A stretch of DNA of 64,000 nucleotides, taken from assembly GCF_042886615.1 (NCBI RefSeq), contig NZ_JBHVQN010000001.1, positions 992,001 to 1,056,000 on the forward strand. Reading direction: 5' to 3'. The position numbers and the translations under genes were made by a program. Under the pieces are notes generated by a model that was not told the DNA's origin, searched no databases, and saw only the letters and a program-made list of their open reading frames with translations. Positions 24,389-32,388 of this stretch are shown here, one piece after another; the stretch's first letter is position 1; each line of letters starts with the position of its first letter. The stretch is from Gottfriedia sp042886615. Its GTDB lineage: Bacteria; Bacillota; Bacilli; Bacillales; Bacillaceae_G.

Positions 24389-24766
24389 GTGAAGGAATTC
24401 TATAGCAATGAACAAGTTTTTTTAACTGGTGGAATTGTTCCTTCCGTTTATTCATTATGTATAGATTGTAATCGGAAAATTGTACATGTTCTTGACTTGG
24501 ATCGAGTGGGTACCAGGCCTGTATATGTATCATTTTCGAACAGCTTTGCAGAAAATATTTTTGAACAAATAAGCTTATCAACGTTAGGTAGTTACTTAGA
24601 ATACCAATACTTAATCTATACTACAGAAGGTATTGTAACAAAATGGAAAAATAACGAATTGGTAGCGTTAACTAATTTAGATGAATGTAAACCGGAATTC
24701 ATTACTTTAATGAAAGAAAGAAGAAATACATGGTCTAAATATAAAGCTTTATACAATCGAAAATAA
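24389..24766 (+). CDS. Hypothetical 125-residue protein (GTG start)
   Basis: Soluble, mixed alpha/beta protein that I do not recognise. Notable segments are SLCIDCNRKIVHVLDLDRVG (a CxxC pair) and a basic C-terminal helix (KERRNTWSKYKALYNRK). The start is a GTG with AGGAGG seven bases upstream. Monocistronic, between topB and another unknown gene, with a strong terminator. No membrane segment or signal peptide. Confidence 0.65.
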   Translation: MKEFYSNEQVFLTGGIVPSVYSLCIDCNRKIVHVLDLDRVGTRPVYVSFSNSFAENIFEQISLSTLGSYLEYQYLIYTTEGIVTKWKNNELVALTNLDECKPEFITLMKERRNTWSKYKALYNRK

Positions 24767-24767
24767 A

Positions 24768-24806
24768 AGAAGGATTACTCTTTTAATTAAGAGTAATCCT
24801 CTTTCA
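24768..24806 (+). terminator. Terminator of the 125-residue hypothetical gene
   Basis: AGGATTACTCTT, TTAATT, AAGAGTAATCCT: a perfect 12-bp stem, followed by CTTTC. Confidence 0.8.
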
Positions 24807-24916
24807 ATTTCAGAACAAATTTCAGCCTAACAAGATCTTTTGAACCGGCATATTCCTGTCTTTTCCTGTCTTTATTTGATAAACTAACAACATATCATAA
24901 ATTAGAAGGTGACAAA

Positions 24917-25285
24917 ATGATTTGTTTTTTAGAAAATACCTTTCAAATAAAATTAGAAAAAAATGATAAAGGTGATTATCCGATTATTGTGACTGACGAA
25001 GGAATCTTTAGCGAGATGAGTCTGAAAGATAAACCGAGCACGTATGTTAAGTTTATTATTAATGAATACGATGAGTTAACGATTGATTGGTATATCGAAA
25101 ATGAAAATCGCTTCTCAGTAAAAAGCCTACAAGTTCATCAAATGATATTAATAAACGATCCTGATGAAAATTCAATTCAATTTGTATTAGAACGTTGGCA
25201 AAGTAGGATGTTTAAGATTCAATGGAAACCAAAGTTACACATTGAATTTGGTTTATATTATGAAGTTTGCGATGATTGCGATTAA
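24917..25285 (+). CDS. Hypothetical 122-residue protein
   Basis: Acidic, mostly beta-strand protein with no membrane segment, ending in a Cys/Asp tail (YYEVCDDCD). AAGGTG lies before the ATG. Not recognised. The stop overlaps the last codon of the convergent YkvI-like gene by four bases, and no separate terminator is visible between the two. Confidence 0.6.
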   Translation: MICFLENTFQIKLEKNDKGDYPIIVTDEGIFSEMSLKDKPSTYVKFIINEYDELTIDWYIENENRFSVKSLQVHQMILINDPDENSIQFVLERWQSRMFKIQWKPKLHIEFGLYYEVCDDCD

Positions 25286-26331
25286 GATGATTTTTTAGGT
25301 TTTAGTAAGGTTAGGATTACAAGGAAACTAATCCAACCGATAAGTGGATAAAGGAATGTTAATAATGGTCCATAGCCAATAATGCTAATAAACAGGCAGC
25401 ATATTAATAACAAGATAACGACTACATTTGTATTTAATCGGATATATGAATTTATTTGCCTAGACATCCCATAGATGTTTCCAACTAATGTGGTGAAAAT
25501 TTCAGCTAAAATAACCATTAGGAAAAAGTAATAGAAAATTGGATGGATTTTTTTGATTACTTCTACCATGGGAATTTCATATTGTTGAAAATTGGTTACA
25601 CCTGATACATTCAAGTGAATTAGCAATAAAATAGTCCCTAATATTAGACCGCCTAATACCCCGCCTTGAATAATTGAAGATTTTTCTTTGCACTCAAAAC
25701 CAATAGGTACTAAAACAGCCTGGGCTAATGCCATATTTAAACAAACATAGGTAATTGGTTTTGTAAACACTGTAAAGTTAAGCGTATTAATAGAAGGTAA
25801 AATATGATCTAGTGTTATTTCATGCATTGTAAATGGTAAATGTGAGTTAATGAAAACTGCGACGATAAAAGCACACATAATTGGGACTACTGTATTATTT
25901 AGACTGAATAAACCACTTGTCCCTTTTCTTAAAATGATAAAAGTCAAAATGATAAAAAATATTGAACCGATAAAAGAATCAAAATGTAAGTAATTTTTAA
26001 AAACAGCTCCAGCACCCGATAACATGACACTTGTAACGCCAATTAAAACAAAGAATAATACCCCATTAATAATATTTCCTCCGAGTTCTCCAAACAATAG
26101 TACATTAAATTGCTGAGCAGAATTTAATTTATATGTATGAGCAATTGTCATAATTTTAGTTCCGAACCAACAAAATAATACAGTGGCAAACAGGATCCCC
26201 ATTGCACCATATACCCCGTTAATTGAAAAGAACTCTACAATTTCCTTACCCGTAGCAAAACCTGCTCCAATAACAGTTCCGACATATGTAAAGGCTATAT
26301 TTCGAGCTTCTTTACTAAAGTTGAATTTCAT
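25282..26331 (-). CDS. YkvI-family membrane transporter (APC/LeuT-fold-like)
   Basis: 349 residues with about ten transmembrane helices. The unwound-helix motif typical of this group is in helix 1 (YVGTVIGAGFATGKEIVEFF), and helix 6 contains AQAVLVPIGFECKE. This matches the uncharacterised YkvI family, distant relatives of branched-chain amino-acid and spore-germination transporters. Substrate unknown. GGAGG lies seven bases before the ATG. An imperfect inverted repeat (CCTAAAATG ... CATTTAGG) occupies its leader at 26340-26376. Convergent with the 122-residue unknown gene. Confidence 0.78.
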   Translation of the reverse strand: MKFNFSKEARNIAFTYVGTVIGAGFATGKEIVEFFSINGVYGAMGILFATVLFCWFGTKIMTIAHTYKLNSAQQFNVLLFGELGGNIINGVLFFVLIGVTSVMLSGAGAVFKNYLHFDSFIGSIFFIILTFIILRKGTSGLFSLNNTVVPIMCAFIVAVFINSHLPFTMHEITLDHILPSINTLNFTVFTKPITYVCLNMALAQAVLVPIGFECKEKSSIIQGGVLGGLILGTILLLIHLNVSGVTNFQQYEIPMVEVIKKIHPIFYYFFLMVILAEIFTTLVGNIYGMSRQINSYIRLNTNVVVILLLICCLFISIIGYGPLLTFLYPLIGWISFLVILTLLKPKKSS

Positions 26332-26532
26332 AGGAAGTCCTCCTAAATGTAGTACTAAATTGTATGATACATTTTAGGAAAATAGACATGCTCCCTTAGT
26401 AAAAGTTTCTAAACAGATCAATTAAATGCATTTATTGATATAGATTTCTTAGAAGAAGGAAGTACCAATTAAAATTCAATTTACGCATTTTTTTAATTAT
26501 GTTAAAGTGATAAGGTTAGGGGGACGGACATC

Positions 26533-27816
26533 ATGAATATACTTAAATGGAATTTTAATATGAAGATCAGGCTTGTTGCTGAGTTTTTCTTTGGATTATT
26601 TTTTTGGATGTATTTACCATTTTTAGCGATTTATTTTGCTGAAGAATTGGGTAAAGTAACAGCGGGAATCTTACTTATGTGCTCTCAAGCTGTTGGGGTA
26701 TTTGCAAATTTAATCGGTGGATATTTGGCTGATACGTATGGCAGAAAAAGAATGATGGTTATTTCAGCTTTTATTCAAGCTGGAGGAATGATTTTGCTAA
26801 CAATTGCAAATTCACCAATTTTAAATTCTCCATGGCTAACTTTTTTGGGTTTTGCAATTATTAGTGTCACAGGAATGCTATATAATCCAGCAAGTTCGGC
26901 TATGGTGGCAGATACGGTAGAAGACAAAGATGAAAGAAACTTAGTCTTCGCTGTATTTTATACGATGATAAATATTAATGTTGTGATCGGACCAATTATA
27001 GGTGGGATTTTATTTTTCAAAGCAAGATTTTTATTATTTGCTACATCTTCATTTATCTTTTTAATTGTCGCATTTATGATTCTACTATTAATAAAGGAGT
27101 CATTACCAGACTCTGTACGACAAGAAAAAGAAGCTTCTATTTCAAAAGTTTTAGTTAAACAAGTAAAGAATTATCGTATTATTTTTACTGATAAGGTTTT
27201 TTTCTTATTTGTTGCAGCTGGTATATTAATCTCTCAAACTTTTACTCAACTAGATTTATTACTAGCGGTTTATATTAAAGAAAGTATACCCGTTCAAACA
27301 TTATTTAATTTTGGCGATTTTACTTTAAAGACAAATAGTGAAACGTTATTTAGCTGGGTCATAGCCGAAAACGGTTTAATCGTAGCATTATTTACAGTTT
27401 TAATAACGAAATTTGCAAATAAGTTTAATGAACGATTTTTATTTTTTGCATCATCTGTTTGTTATGCTTTATCAATGTTATTGTTTGGATTCACGCTATC
27501 AGCCTATGTAATATTTATTGCAATGGCACTCTTTACTTTGGGTGAGATATTAGTTGTAGGAAATCAGAACTCATTTATTGCAAAAATTGCACCTGAAAAT
27601 CAACGTGGACAGTATTTTGCAGCAGCAGGTTTAAGATGGTCACTTGGACGAACTATTGCACCATTAACAATTCCATTAGCTGGGCTGATTGGATATAAAT
27701 GGACATTTAGCATAATTTCGATATTAGCCTTGATCGGAGCATATTTATTTGAAGTGATGTTTAAAGAGATCAAGAGTAAATCAGAACCAACTTCTAATAA
27801 TTTGAAGGTAGGATAA
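26533..27816 (+). CDS. MFS transporter, multidrug-efflux type
   Basis: 427 residues with twelve predicted helices. The MFS loop 2-3 motif is GGYLADTYGRKRMM, and motif C-like glycines are in helix 5 (NVVIGPIIGGILFF). The group resembles YttB/MdtH-like efflux permeases. A central cytoplasmic loop follows helix 6 (KESLPDSVRQEKEAS). Substrate unknown. GGGGGA precedes the ATG. Monocistronic, ending at a terminator shared with the zinc-binding lipoprotein gene. Confidence 0.85.
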   Translation: MNILKWNFNMKIRLVAEFFFGLFFWMYLPFLAIYFAEELGKVTAGILLMCSQAVGVFANLIGGYLADTYGRKRMMVISAFIQAGGMILLTIANSPILNSPWLTFLGFAIISVTGMLYNPASSAMVADTVEDKDERNLVFAVFYTMININVVIGPIIGGILFFKARFLLFATSSFIFLIVAFMILLLIKESLPDSVRQEKEASISKVLVKQVKNYRIIFTDKVFFLFVAAGILISQTFTQLDLLLAVYIKESIPVQTLFNFGDFTLKTNSETLFSWVIAENGLIVALFTVLITKFANKFNERFLFFASSVCYALSMLLFGFTLSAYVIFIAMALFTLGEILVVGNQNSFIAKIAPENQRGQYFAAAGLRWSLGRTIAPLTIPLAGLIGYKWTFSIISILALIGAYLFEVMFKEIKSKSEPTSNNLKVG

Positions 27817-27827
27817 ATAGAAGCAGA

Positions 27828-27858
27828 AAAGGACCCAACAAATTGGGTCCTCTTTTTA
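27828..27858. terminator. Bidirectional terminator between the MFS and zinc-lipoprotein genes
   Basis: AAAAGGACCCAA, CAAA, TTGGGTCCTCTTTTT. It overlaps the stop of the minus-strand gene at 27856. Confidence 0.85.
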
Positions 27859-28800
27859 ACGGTTATTTAATGTTTTATCTAACGTATCTATATTTTCTTG
27901 CATTAAGTCGAAATAATCTTTATGATTCTTTAAATCGTCTTCTGAAATAGTTGCTAGGTGGTTAAGTCTTAATATTTCAGCATGAGTTTCATTTTTTACA
28001 ACCGTTGCTACTTTAGGTGTAGCAAACGTTTCAAACAAAATATATTTGACATGATGTTCTTTAACAAAATCAACAACTTTCTTTAAATCCTTCTGTGATG
28101 GCTCTTGAGAAGGGGAAAGTCCTGTGATTGGAATTTGTTCAATTCCATAATGTTGTTCCAAATATCCATAAGCTGCATGTGAAACGACAATATCCTTACG
28201 CGCAGAATGTAAAACTAAATTTCTCAATTCATTATCAAGTTCATCAAATTGATTTACAATTTTATCATAATTTGCTTCGAAGTACTGTTTGTTTTTTGGC
28301 ATTAATTTTACTAATTCATCCTTAATATTTTGTGCTTCAATTTTTGCTCGAGATGGATCTAACCAAACATGTGGATCAACGTCATGATGGTCTTCATCTT
28401 CCCCAATTTCTTCTTCGTTAGACTTTATTAATTCAATATTTTTGGTTGCCTCTAAGATCGCAACATTATTATTTTTAAGTGTATCTTTTATTTTATCTGC
28501 AAAAGGTTCCATACCTGCACCATTGTATACAAATAAATCTGAGTTTGCGATTTTTACAATTTGTTTAGAAGTTGGTTCAAAATCATGAGTATCAACACCA
28601 GTAGGGTATATGGAATGTACATCAACGTATTTACCACCAATTTTTTCAGCAAAATCTTGTAAAGGATAAATGGTTGTATAAATCGTCAGTTTATTTTTAT
28701 TTTTATTTTTAGTACTTTGCTGTTGCGTGTCTTTATTGCATGCTGACAGAACTGCACTTGTTAATAGCAAAGTCGTAATTGCTAATTTTTTAAATTTCAT
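27856..28800 (-). CDS. Zinc ABC transporter substrate-binding lipoprotein (ZnuA/AdcA/TroA family)
   Basis: 314 residues. Lipoprotein signal MKFKKLAITTLLLTSAVLSA with lipobox cysteine at 21. The cluster A-I fold is supported by YPTGVDTHDFEPT (first metal His), DVDPHVWLDPS (second His), VVSHAAYGYLEQHYG (third His) and the final ligand region FETFATPKVA. The acidic, His-poor flexible loop is short (EEEIGEDEDHHD). It captures Zn(II), or less likely Mn(II), outside the cell for an ABC importer; no permease or ATPase gene is in this window. Two Zur-box-like sites upstream support zinc. B. subtilis uses znuA in an operon, so this orphan gene is different. Confidence 0.85.
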   Translation of the reverse strand: MKFKKLAITTLLLTSAVLSACNKDTQQQSTKNKNKNKLTIYTTIYPLQDFAEKIGGKYVDVHSIYPTGVDTHDFEPTSKQIVKIANSDLFVYNGAGMEPFADKIKDTLKNNNVAILEATKNIELIKSNEEEIGEDEDHHDVDPHVWLDPSRAKIEAQNIKDELVKLMPKNKQYFEANYDKIVNQFDELDNELRNLVLHSARKDIVVSHAAYGYLEQHYGIEQIPITGLSPSQEPSQKDLKKVVDFVKEHHVKYILFETFATPKVATVVKNETHAEILRLNHLATISEDDLKNHKDYFDLMQENIDTLDKTLNNR

Positions 28801-28889
28801 TTTTTTCTCTCCCTAAAAAAATTAATCATTTTAGTATTTTATAATGAGGTTATTAATAAACGAAAAAGGTTAAAATATTTTAATTTAAT

Positions 28890-28904
28890 TCGTAATCATT
28901 CCTT
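28890..28904 (-). promoter_or_regulatory. Zur-box-like site 1
   Basis: TCGTAATCATTCCTT matches 12 of 15 positions of the Bacillus Zur consensus TCGTAATNATTACGA. It lies about 90 bases upstream of the lipoprotein start codon. Confidence 0.4.
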
Positions 28905-28979
28905 TTTAAGTTTTAAAAAAAATGTAAGATAATTTTTATCAAACAATTAGGTACATAAATTTAATTAAAATATTCAAAA

Positions 28980-28994
28980 TCGTAATAAATACGA
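28980..28994 (-). promoter_or_regulatory. Zur-box-like site 2
   Basis: TCGTAATAAATACGA matches 14 of 15 positions of TCGTAATNATTACGA. It lies about 180 bases upstream of the zinc lipoprotein start, in a region with no other gene to control except the terminator of pssA. Confidence 0.6.
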
Positions 28995-29065
28995 TTTAAT
29001 CCTTAGTCATTATAGAACAGTAATGATTAATGTGCAAGAAAAATGCGATTTAAAAGGATTAATAT

Positions 29066-29116
29066 ATAAAAAAAGTATGCTTTGATGAAAAACAATGCAT
29101 CAAAACATACTTTTTA
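29066..29116 (-). terminator. Terminator of pssA
   Basis: AAAAAGTATG.TTTGATG pairs with CATCAAA.CATACTTTTT around an AT-rich loop, directly after the pssA stop. Both sides carry A or T tracts. Confidence 0.85.
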
Positions 29117-29851
29117 TTAAGACTTTCTTTTTAAACGGAATTTACGTGGTTTCTTATTTTCATTTTTTGATTGCTTCTTTTTACTTTTGAAAAATTGAAA
29201 GAAAATAAAGAAAATGTAAAGCGGAATTGCTATATAAATGAAGAATGGCCACTGTACTTTTTTAGCATGCCATACTAGATATAATGCGTATCCTAAAAAA
29301 ATCGTAATAATTGTACCATATTTAGGGATCGGAATATCTTTAAAGCTTGGAATTTTAATTCTACTAACCATTAAGAATGCTAATGCAACAAAAACTGTAA
29401 TAATGACTATTTGCGGTATTCGACTTCCAAATAATGTTAAAAAGGCAACAAGACCACCAGCTGCTGTAATTGGGACCCCAGTAAAATATTTTAATGATGT
29501 TGAAATCGGCGTTACATTAAATCGTGCTAATCTATATGCGCCAAACAGTGGGAATAAACCAGCAATTCCTAGACCAAAGATACCTTCAGTTGAAAATTGT
29601 GTACAAAATACCAAATAGGAAGGTGCAACTCCAAAAGTAACTATATCAGCTAAAGAGTCTAGTTCTTTTCCTAATTGTGATTGGACTCCTAAAACCCTAG
29701 CAACTCGACCGTCCATACTATCGAGCATCATTCCTATTAAAATAAGAATTGCGGCATTTCTAAATTCTCCTTTAGCTGCAAAGCCGATCGATAGAAACCC
29801 ACAATATAAATTCCCTAGAGTAAATAGGTTTGGGATACTTTTTCTTATCAT
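29117..29851 (-). CDS. pssA: CDP-diacylglycerol-serine O-phosphatidyltransferase
   Basis: 244 residues, membrane-embedded. The CDP-alcohol phosphotransferase motif DG(x2)AR(x8)G(x3)D(x3)D is complete: DGRVARVLGVQSQLGKELDS followed by LAD. The N-terminus SIPNLFTLGNLYCGFLSI is typical of PssA. It condenses CDP-diacylglycerol with serine to phosphatidylserine, the precursor of phosphatidylethanolamine. No psd (decarboxylase) gene follows here, unlike B. subtilis, where pssA and psd are adjacent. The C-terminus is basic (KPRKFRLKRKS). AGGAAG precedes the ATG. Confidence 0.9.
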   Translation of the reverse strand: MIRKSIPNLFTLGNLYCGFLSIGFAAKGEFRNAAILILIGMMLDSMDGRVARVLGVQSQLGKELDSLADIVTFGVAPSYLVFCTQFSTEGIFGLGIAGLFPLFGAYRLARFNVTPISTSLKYFTGVPITAAGGLVAFLTLFGSRIPQIVIITVFVALAFLMVSRIKIPSFKDIPIPKYGTIITIFLGYALYLVWHAKKVQWPFFIYIAIPLYIFFIFFQFFKSKKKQSKNENKKPRKFRLKRKS

Positions 29852-30135
29852 ACATTCACTTCCTAAAATTGATATAAAAAATAGATATGTTCAAATTCAA
29901 TAAGATATATTATAACCCATAATTTAGTAAGAATGGAAACTAATAATGAAGTTCATAAAATGTTTCTAGAATCGACATAAAGTCTTTTAAATATTGTAGT
30001 ATTTTGCACCGATAAAATATGTGAATAGTATTACAATCATATTGCACTACACTAAAACTAATAAAAAATATGATATTTGAACTAGGAATTTGGGGGAATT
30101 TAATAAAAAATAAATTAAATATTAAAAAAATACTT
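29852..30135. other. Intergenic stretch between pssA and the first oppA-like gene
   Basis: Very AT-rich region with no ORF supported by a ribosome-binding site. It holds the divergent promoters of pssA and the peptide-binding lipoprotein; the CodY-like boxes at 30136 and 30179 form its right edge. No RNA structure stands out. Confidence 0.5.
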
Positions 30136-30150
30136 TTTTTTCTGAAAAGT
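30136..30150 (+). promoter_or_regulatory. CodY-box-like site 1 upstream of oppA copy 1
   Basis: TTTTTTCTGAAAAGT matches 12 of 15 positions of the CodY consensus AATTTTCWGAAAATT. It lies just upstream of a TATATT -10-like block at 30158. Confidence 0.5.
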
Positions 30151-30178
30151 TTGTAGTATATTGAAAAAGTAATAAGTG

Positions 30179-30193
30179 ATTTTTCAGAAAAAT
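30179..30193 (+). promoter_or_regulatory. CodY-box-like site 2 upstream of oppA copy 1
   Basis: ATTTTTCAGAAAAAT matches 13 of 15 positions of AATTTTCWGAAAATT and is itself a near-perfect palindrome. It would cover the start of transcription. Confidence 0.55.
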
Positions 30194-30240
30194 AAGTAAA
30201 TTATAAAATGAAAAAATCACTAATATATGGAGGTGCTCTA

Positions 30241-31872
30241 ATGAAGCGTAGATTAGCAACAACTGTTTCAAGTTTATTGGTACTAAGTACAGTACTAGCA
30301 GCTTGTGGCAAAGACACAGAAAAGACAGCAACTAATTCACAGAAGGACAAAAAGCAAACGTTAAGGTTAACTACAACTACTGAGATTCCTTCAATGGATT
30401 CAGCAAAAACTACTGATTCAATGTCATTTGAAGTTTTAGACAATGTAAATGAAGGTTTACTTCGTTTAGGAGAGAGTGACGAAGTAGTAGACGGAGTTGC
30501 TAAGAAAGATGCGATCGAAGTTAGTAAAGATGGTTTAACATATACATTCCATTTACGTGATACACAATGGTCAAATGGTGAGCCAGTAACTGCTAAAGAT
30601 TTCGTATACGGATGGCAACGTGCTGTAAATCCAAAAACTGCATCTGAATATTCATTCATTCTTTACTATGTGAAAAATGCTGAGGCAATTTTCAATGGTA
30701 AAATGCCATTAGATCAATTAGGTGTTAAAGCACTTGACGATAAAACTTTACAAGTTACATTAGAGCAACCAACACCTTATTTCTTACAATTAACAACTTT
30801 TGGAACATATTTACCAGAAAACCAAAAGTGGGTTGAGTCTAAAGGTGATCAATACGGTTTAGAAGCAAATACTCAATTATATAATGGTCCGTTTACTTTA
30901 AGTGACTGGAAGCATGAGCAAAGCTTTACATTGAAGAAGAATCCAAAATATTGGGACAAGGATACAGTTAAGTTAGATGAAATTAAATATAATGTAGTTA
31001 AAGATACTTCTTCTGCAGTTAACTTATATGAAAACGGCGATATTGATAAAGTAATGTTAGATTCTGAGTACGTTGATAAATATAAAAATAACCCAGAATA
31101 CAAAACTCAATTAGATGCTCGTTTAGTATTCTTCCGTTTCAATGAAAAACTACCAATCTTTAAAAATGCTAAAGCTCGTAAAGCATTTGACTTAGCATAC
31201 GATAAATCTGCTATTACATCTACAATCTTAAATGATGGTTCTAAACCTGCATACTGGTTAGTTCCTTCTGAGTGGGTAAAAGGACCAGATTCAAAAGATT
31301 TCCGTGATCATAATGGTGACTTTAACAAATATAATGTCGAAGAAGCTAAAAAATTATGGGCAGAAGCTAAAAAAGAACTTGGTAAAGATAAATTTGAACT
31401 GAAAATGCTTTCTTATGATGATACAACTCGCAAAAAAGCTGCTGAGTATATCGCTGGTGAGCTTGAGAAGAACTTACCTGGTTTAAATATTACTGTAGCT
31501 CCACAACCGTTTGAAATTAAACTTGATAACGAGAAAAAATTAGATTACGACTTCTCATTCTCAGGTTGGGGTCCAGACTATCCAGATCCAATGACATTTA
31601 TTGATATGTTCTTATCTAACAGTCCATTCAATGAAATGGCATACAACAATCCACAATATGATGGGCTTGTAAATGCTGCAAAGAAAGAAGCAGACCCACA
31701 AAAACGTTGGGATGATATGGTAGAAGCTGAAAAAGTAATTATGGATGAAGCTGGTATTTCACCAATTTACCAACGCGGCCGTGCATATTTACAAAAAGAT
31801 TCAGTTAAAGGTATTATTGCGCACAAATTTGGCGGAGATTTCTCTTACAAATGGGCTTCTAACAAAAAATAA
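30241..31872 (+). CDS. Oligopeptide-binding lipoprotein, OppA/DppE family, copy 1
   Basis: 543 residues. Lipoprotein signal with lipobox STVLAAC (Cys22). The SBP family 5 signature is present: GLTYTFHLRDTQWSNGEPVT, KDFVYGWQRAVNPKTASEY, and the C-terminal YDFSFSGWGPDYPDP. It binds peptides at the membrane for an Opp/Dpp-type ABC importer; no permease or ATPase lies nearby, so it must work with a distant system. GGAGG precedes the ATG. Two CodY-like boxes in the promoter suggest repression in rich medium. Monocistronic with a perfect terminator; a paralogue follows. Confidence 0.9.
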   Translation: MKRRLATTVSSLLVLSTVLAACGKDTEKTATNSQKDKKQTLRLTTTTEIPSMDSAKTTDSMSFEVLDNVNEGLLRLGESDEVVDGVAKKDAIEVSKDGLTYTFHLRDTQWSNGEPVTAKDFVYGWQRAVNPKTASEYSFILYYVKNAEAIFNGKMPLDQLGVKALDDKTLQVTLEQPTPYFLQLTTFGTYLPENQKWVESKGDQYGLEANTQLYNGPFTLSDWKHEQSFTLKKNPKYWDKDTVKLDEIKYNVVKDTSSAVNLYENGDIDKVMLDSEYVDKYKNNPEYKTQLDARLVFFRFNEKLPIFKNAKARKAFDLAYDKSAITSTILNDGSKPAYWLVPSEWVKGPDSKDFRDHNGDFNKYNVEEAKKLWAEAKKELGKDKFELKMLSYDDTTRKKAAEYIAGELEKNLPGLNITVAPQPFEIKLDNEKKLDYDFSFSGWGPDYPDPMTFIDMFLSNSPFNEMAYNNPQYDGLVNAAKKEADPQKRWDDMVEAEKVIMDEAGISPIYQRGRAYLQKDSVKGIIAHKFGGDFSYKWASNKK

Positions 31873-31883
31873 TAGTATCAAAC

Positions 31884-31914
31884 AAAAAGAGAAGGGATTA
31901 CCCTTCTCTTTTTT
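31884..31914 (+). terminator. Terminator of oppA copy 1
   Basis: AAAAAGAGAAGGG, ATTA, CCCTTCTCTTTTTT: perfect 13-bp stem with T tail. Confidence 0.9.
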
Positions 31915-32259
31915 AGGAAGTTTTAGGTAATAAACTAAAGGGTCTATTTTCTATTTTAGTGCATAAGAAAAAGCTTAAAAGTAAATGTTAAATGTTGTCC
32001 AGATGATTACTTTTTTTTAGCTGGATCTTATTTTATTTTGTGCTTGCAGAAAAAAATAAATTTAAAACTGATTTTTTTTGAAACTTTTAAAAAAATATAC
32101 ATATTTGTCCAACTTTAAACATTTATTGAAATTGGGGCAATTATTAATAGTTTTGATTTAAATATGCAAAAAAGTACTTCAAAATGTAACTTTTAATTAC
32201 AAAAAAGTAAAGATTTATTTAAATTTATTAATTTTTTTGAAAAAAATGTCGATTTTTTG
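31915..32259. other. Intergenic stretch between the two oppA-like genes
   Basis: Extremely AT-rich, with no plausible ORF. I looked for a riboswitch, T-box or CodY box and found nothing convincing; the best CodY-like match (near 32231) fits only 11 of 15 positions and lacks the central C. The right end holds the promoter at 32260. Confidence 0.5.
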
Positions 32260-32287
32260 TTGATATTTTCTAAAAAGTATGTAAAAT
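32260..32287 (+). promoter_or_regulatory. Promoter of oppA copy 2
   Basis: TTGATA (32260-32265), a 16-base spacer and TAAAAT (32282-32287), leaving a leader of about 95 nt. Confidence 0.5.
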
Positions 32288-32388
32288 AAAAAGTAAGTTA
32301 AAGGTTATTAACTATTCGCACAATATAAATTGTTTGAATATTTTAATAGTTTTTAAGTCTAATTGTTTAATTTTGGGGAGGCAATCTA

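Noticed and set aside
31915..32388. A long leader before the second oppA-like gene as a riboswitch or T-box
   Set aside because: No T-box sequence, no terminator-antiterminator pair and no known riboswitch core is visible; the region is simply AT-rich.
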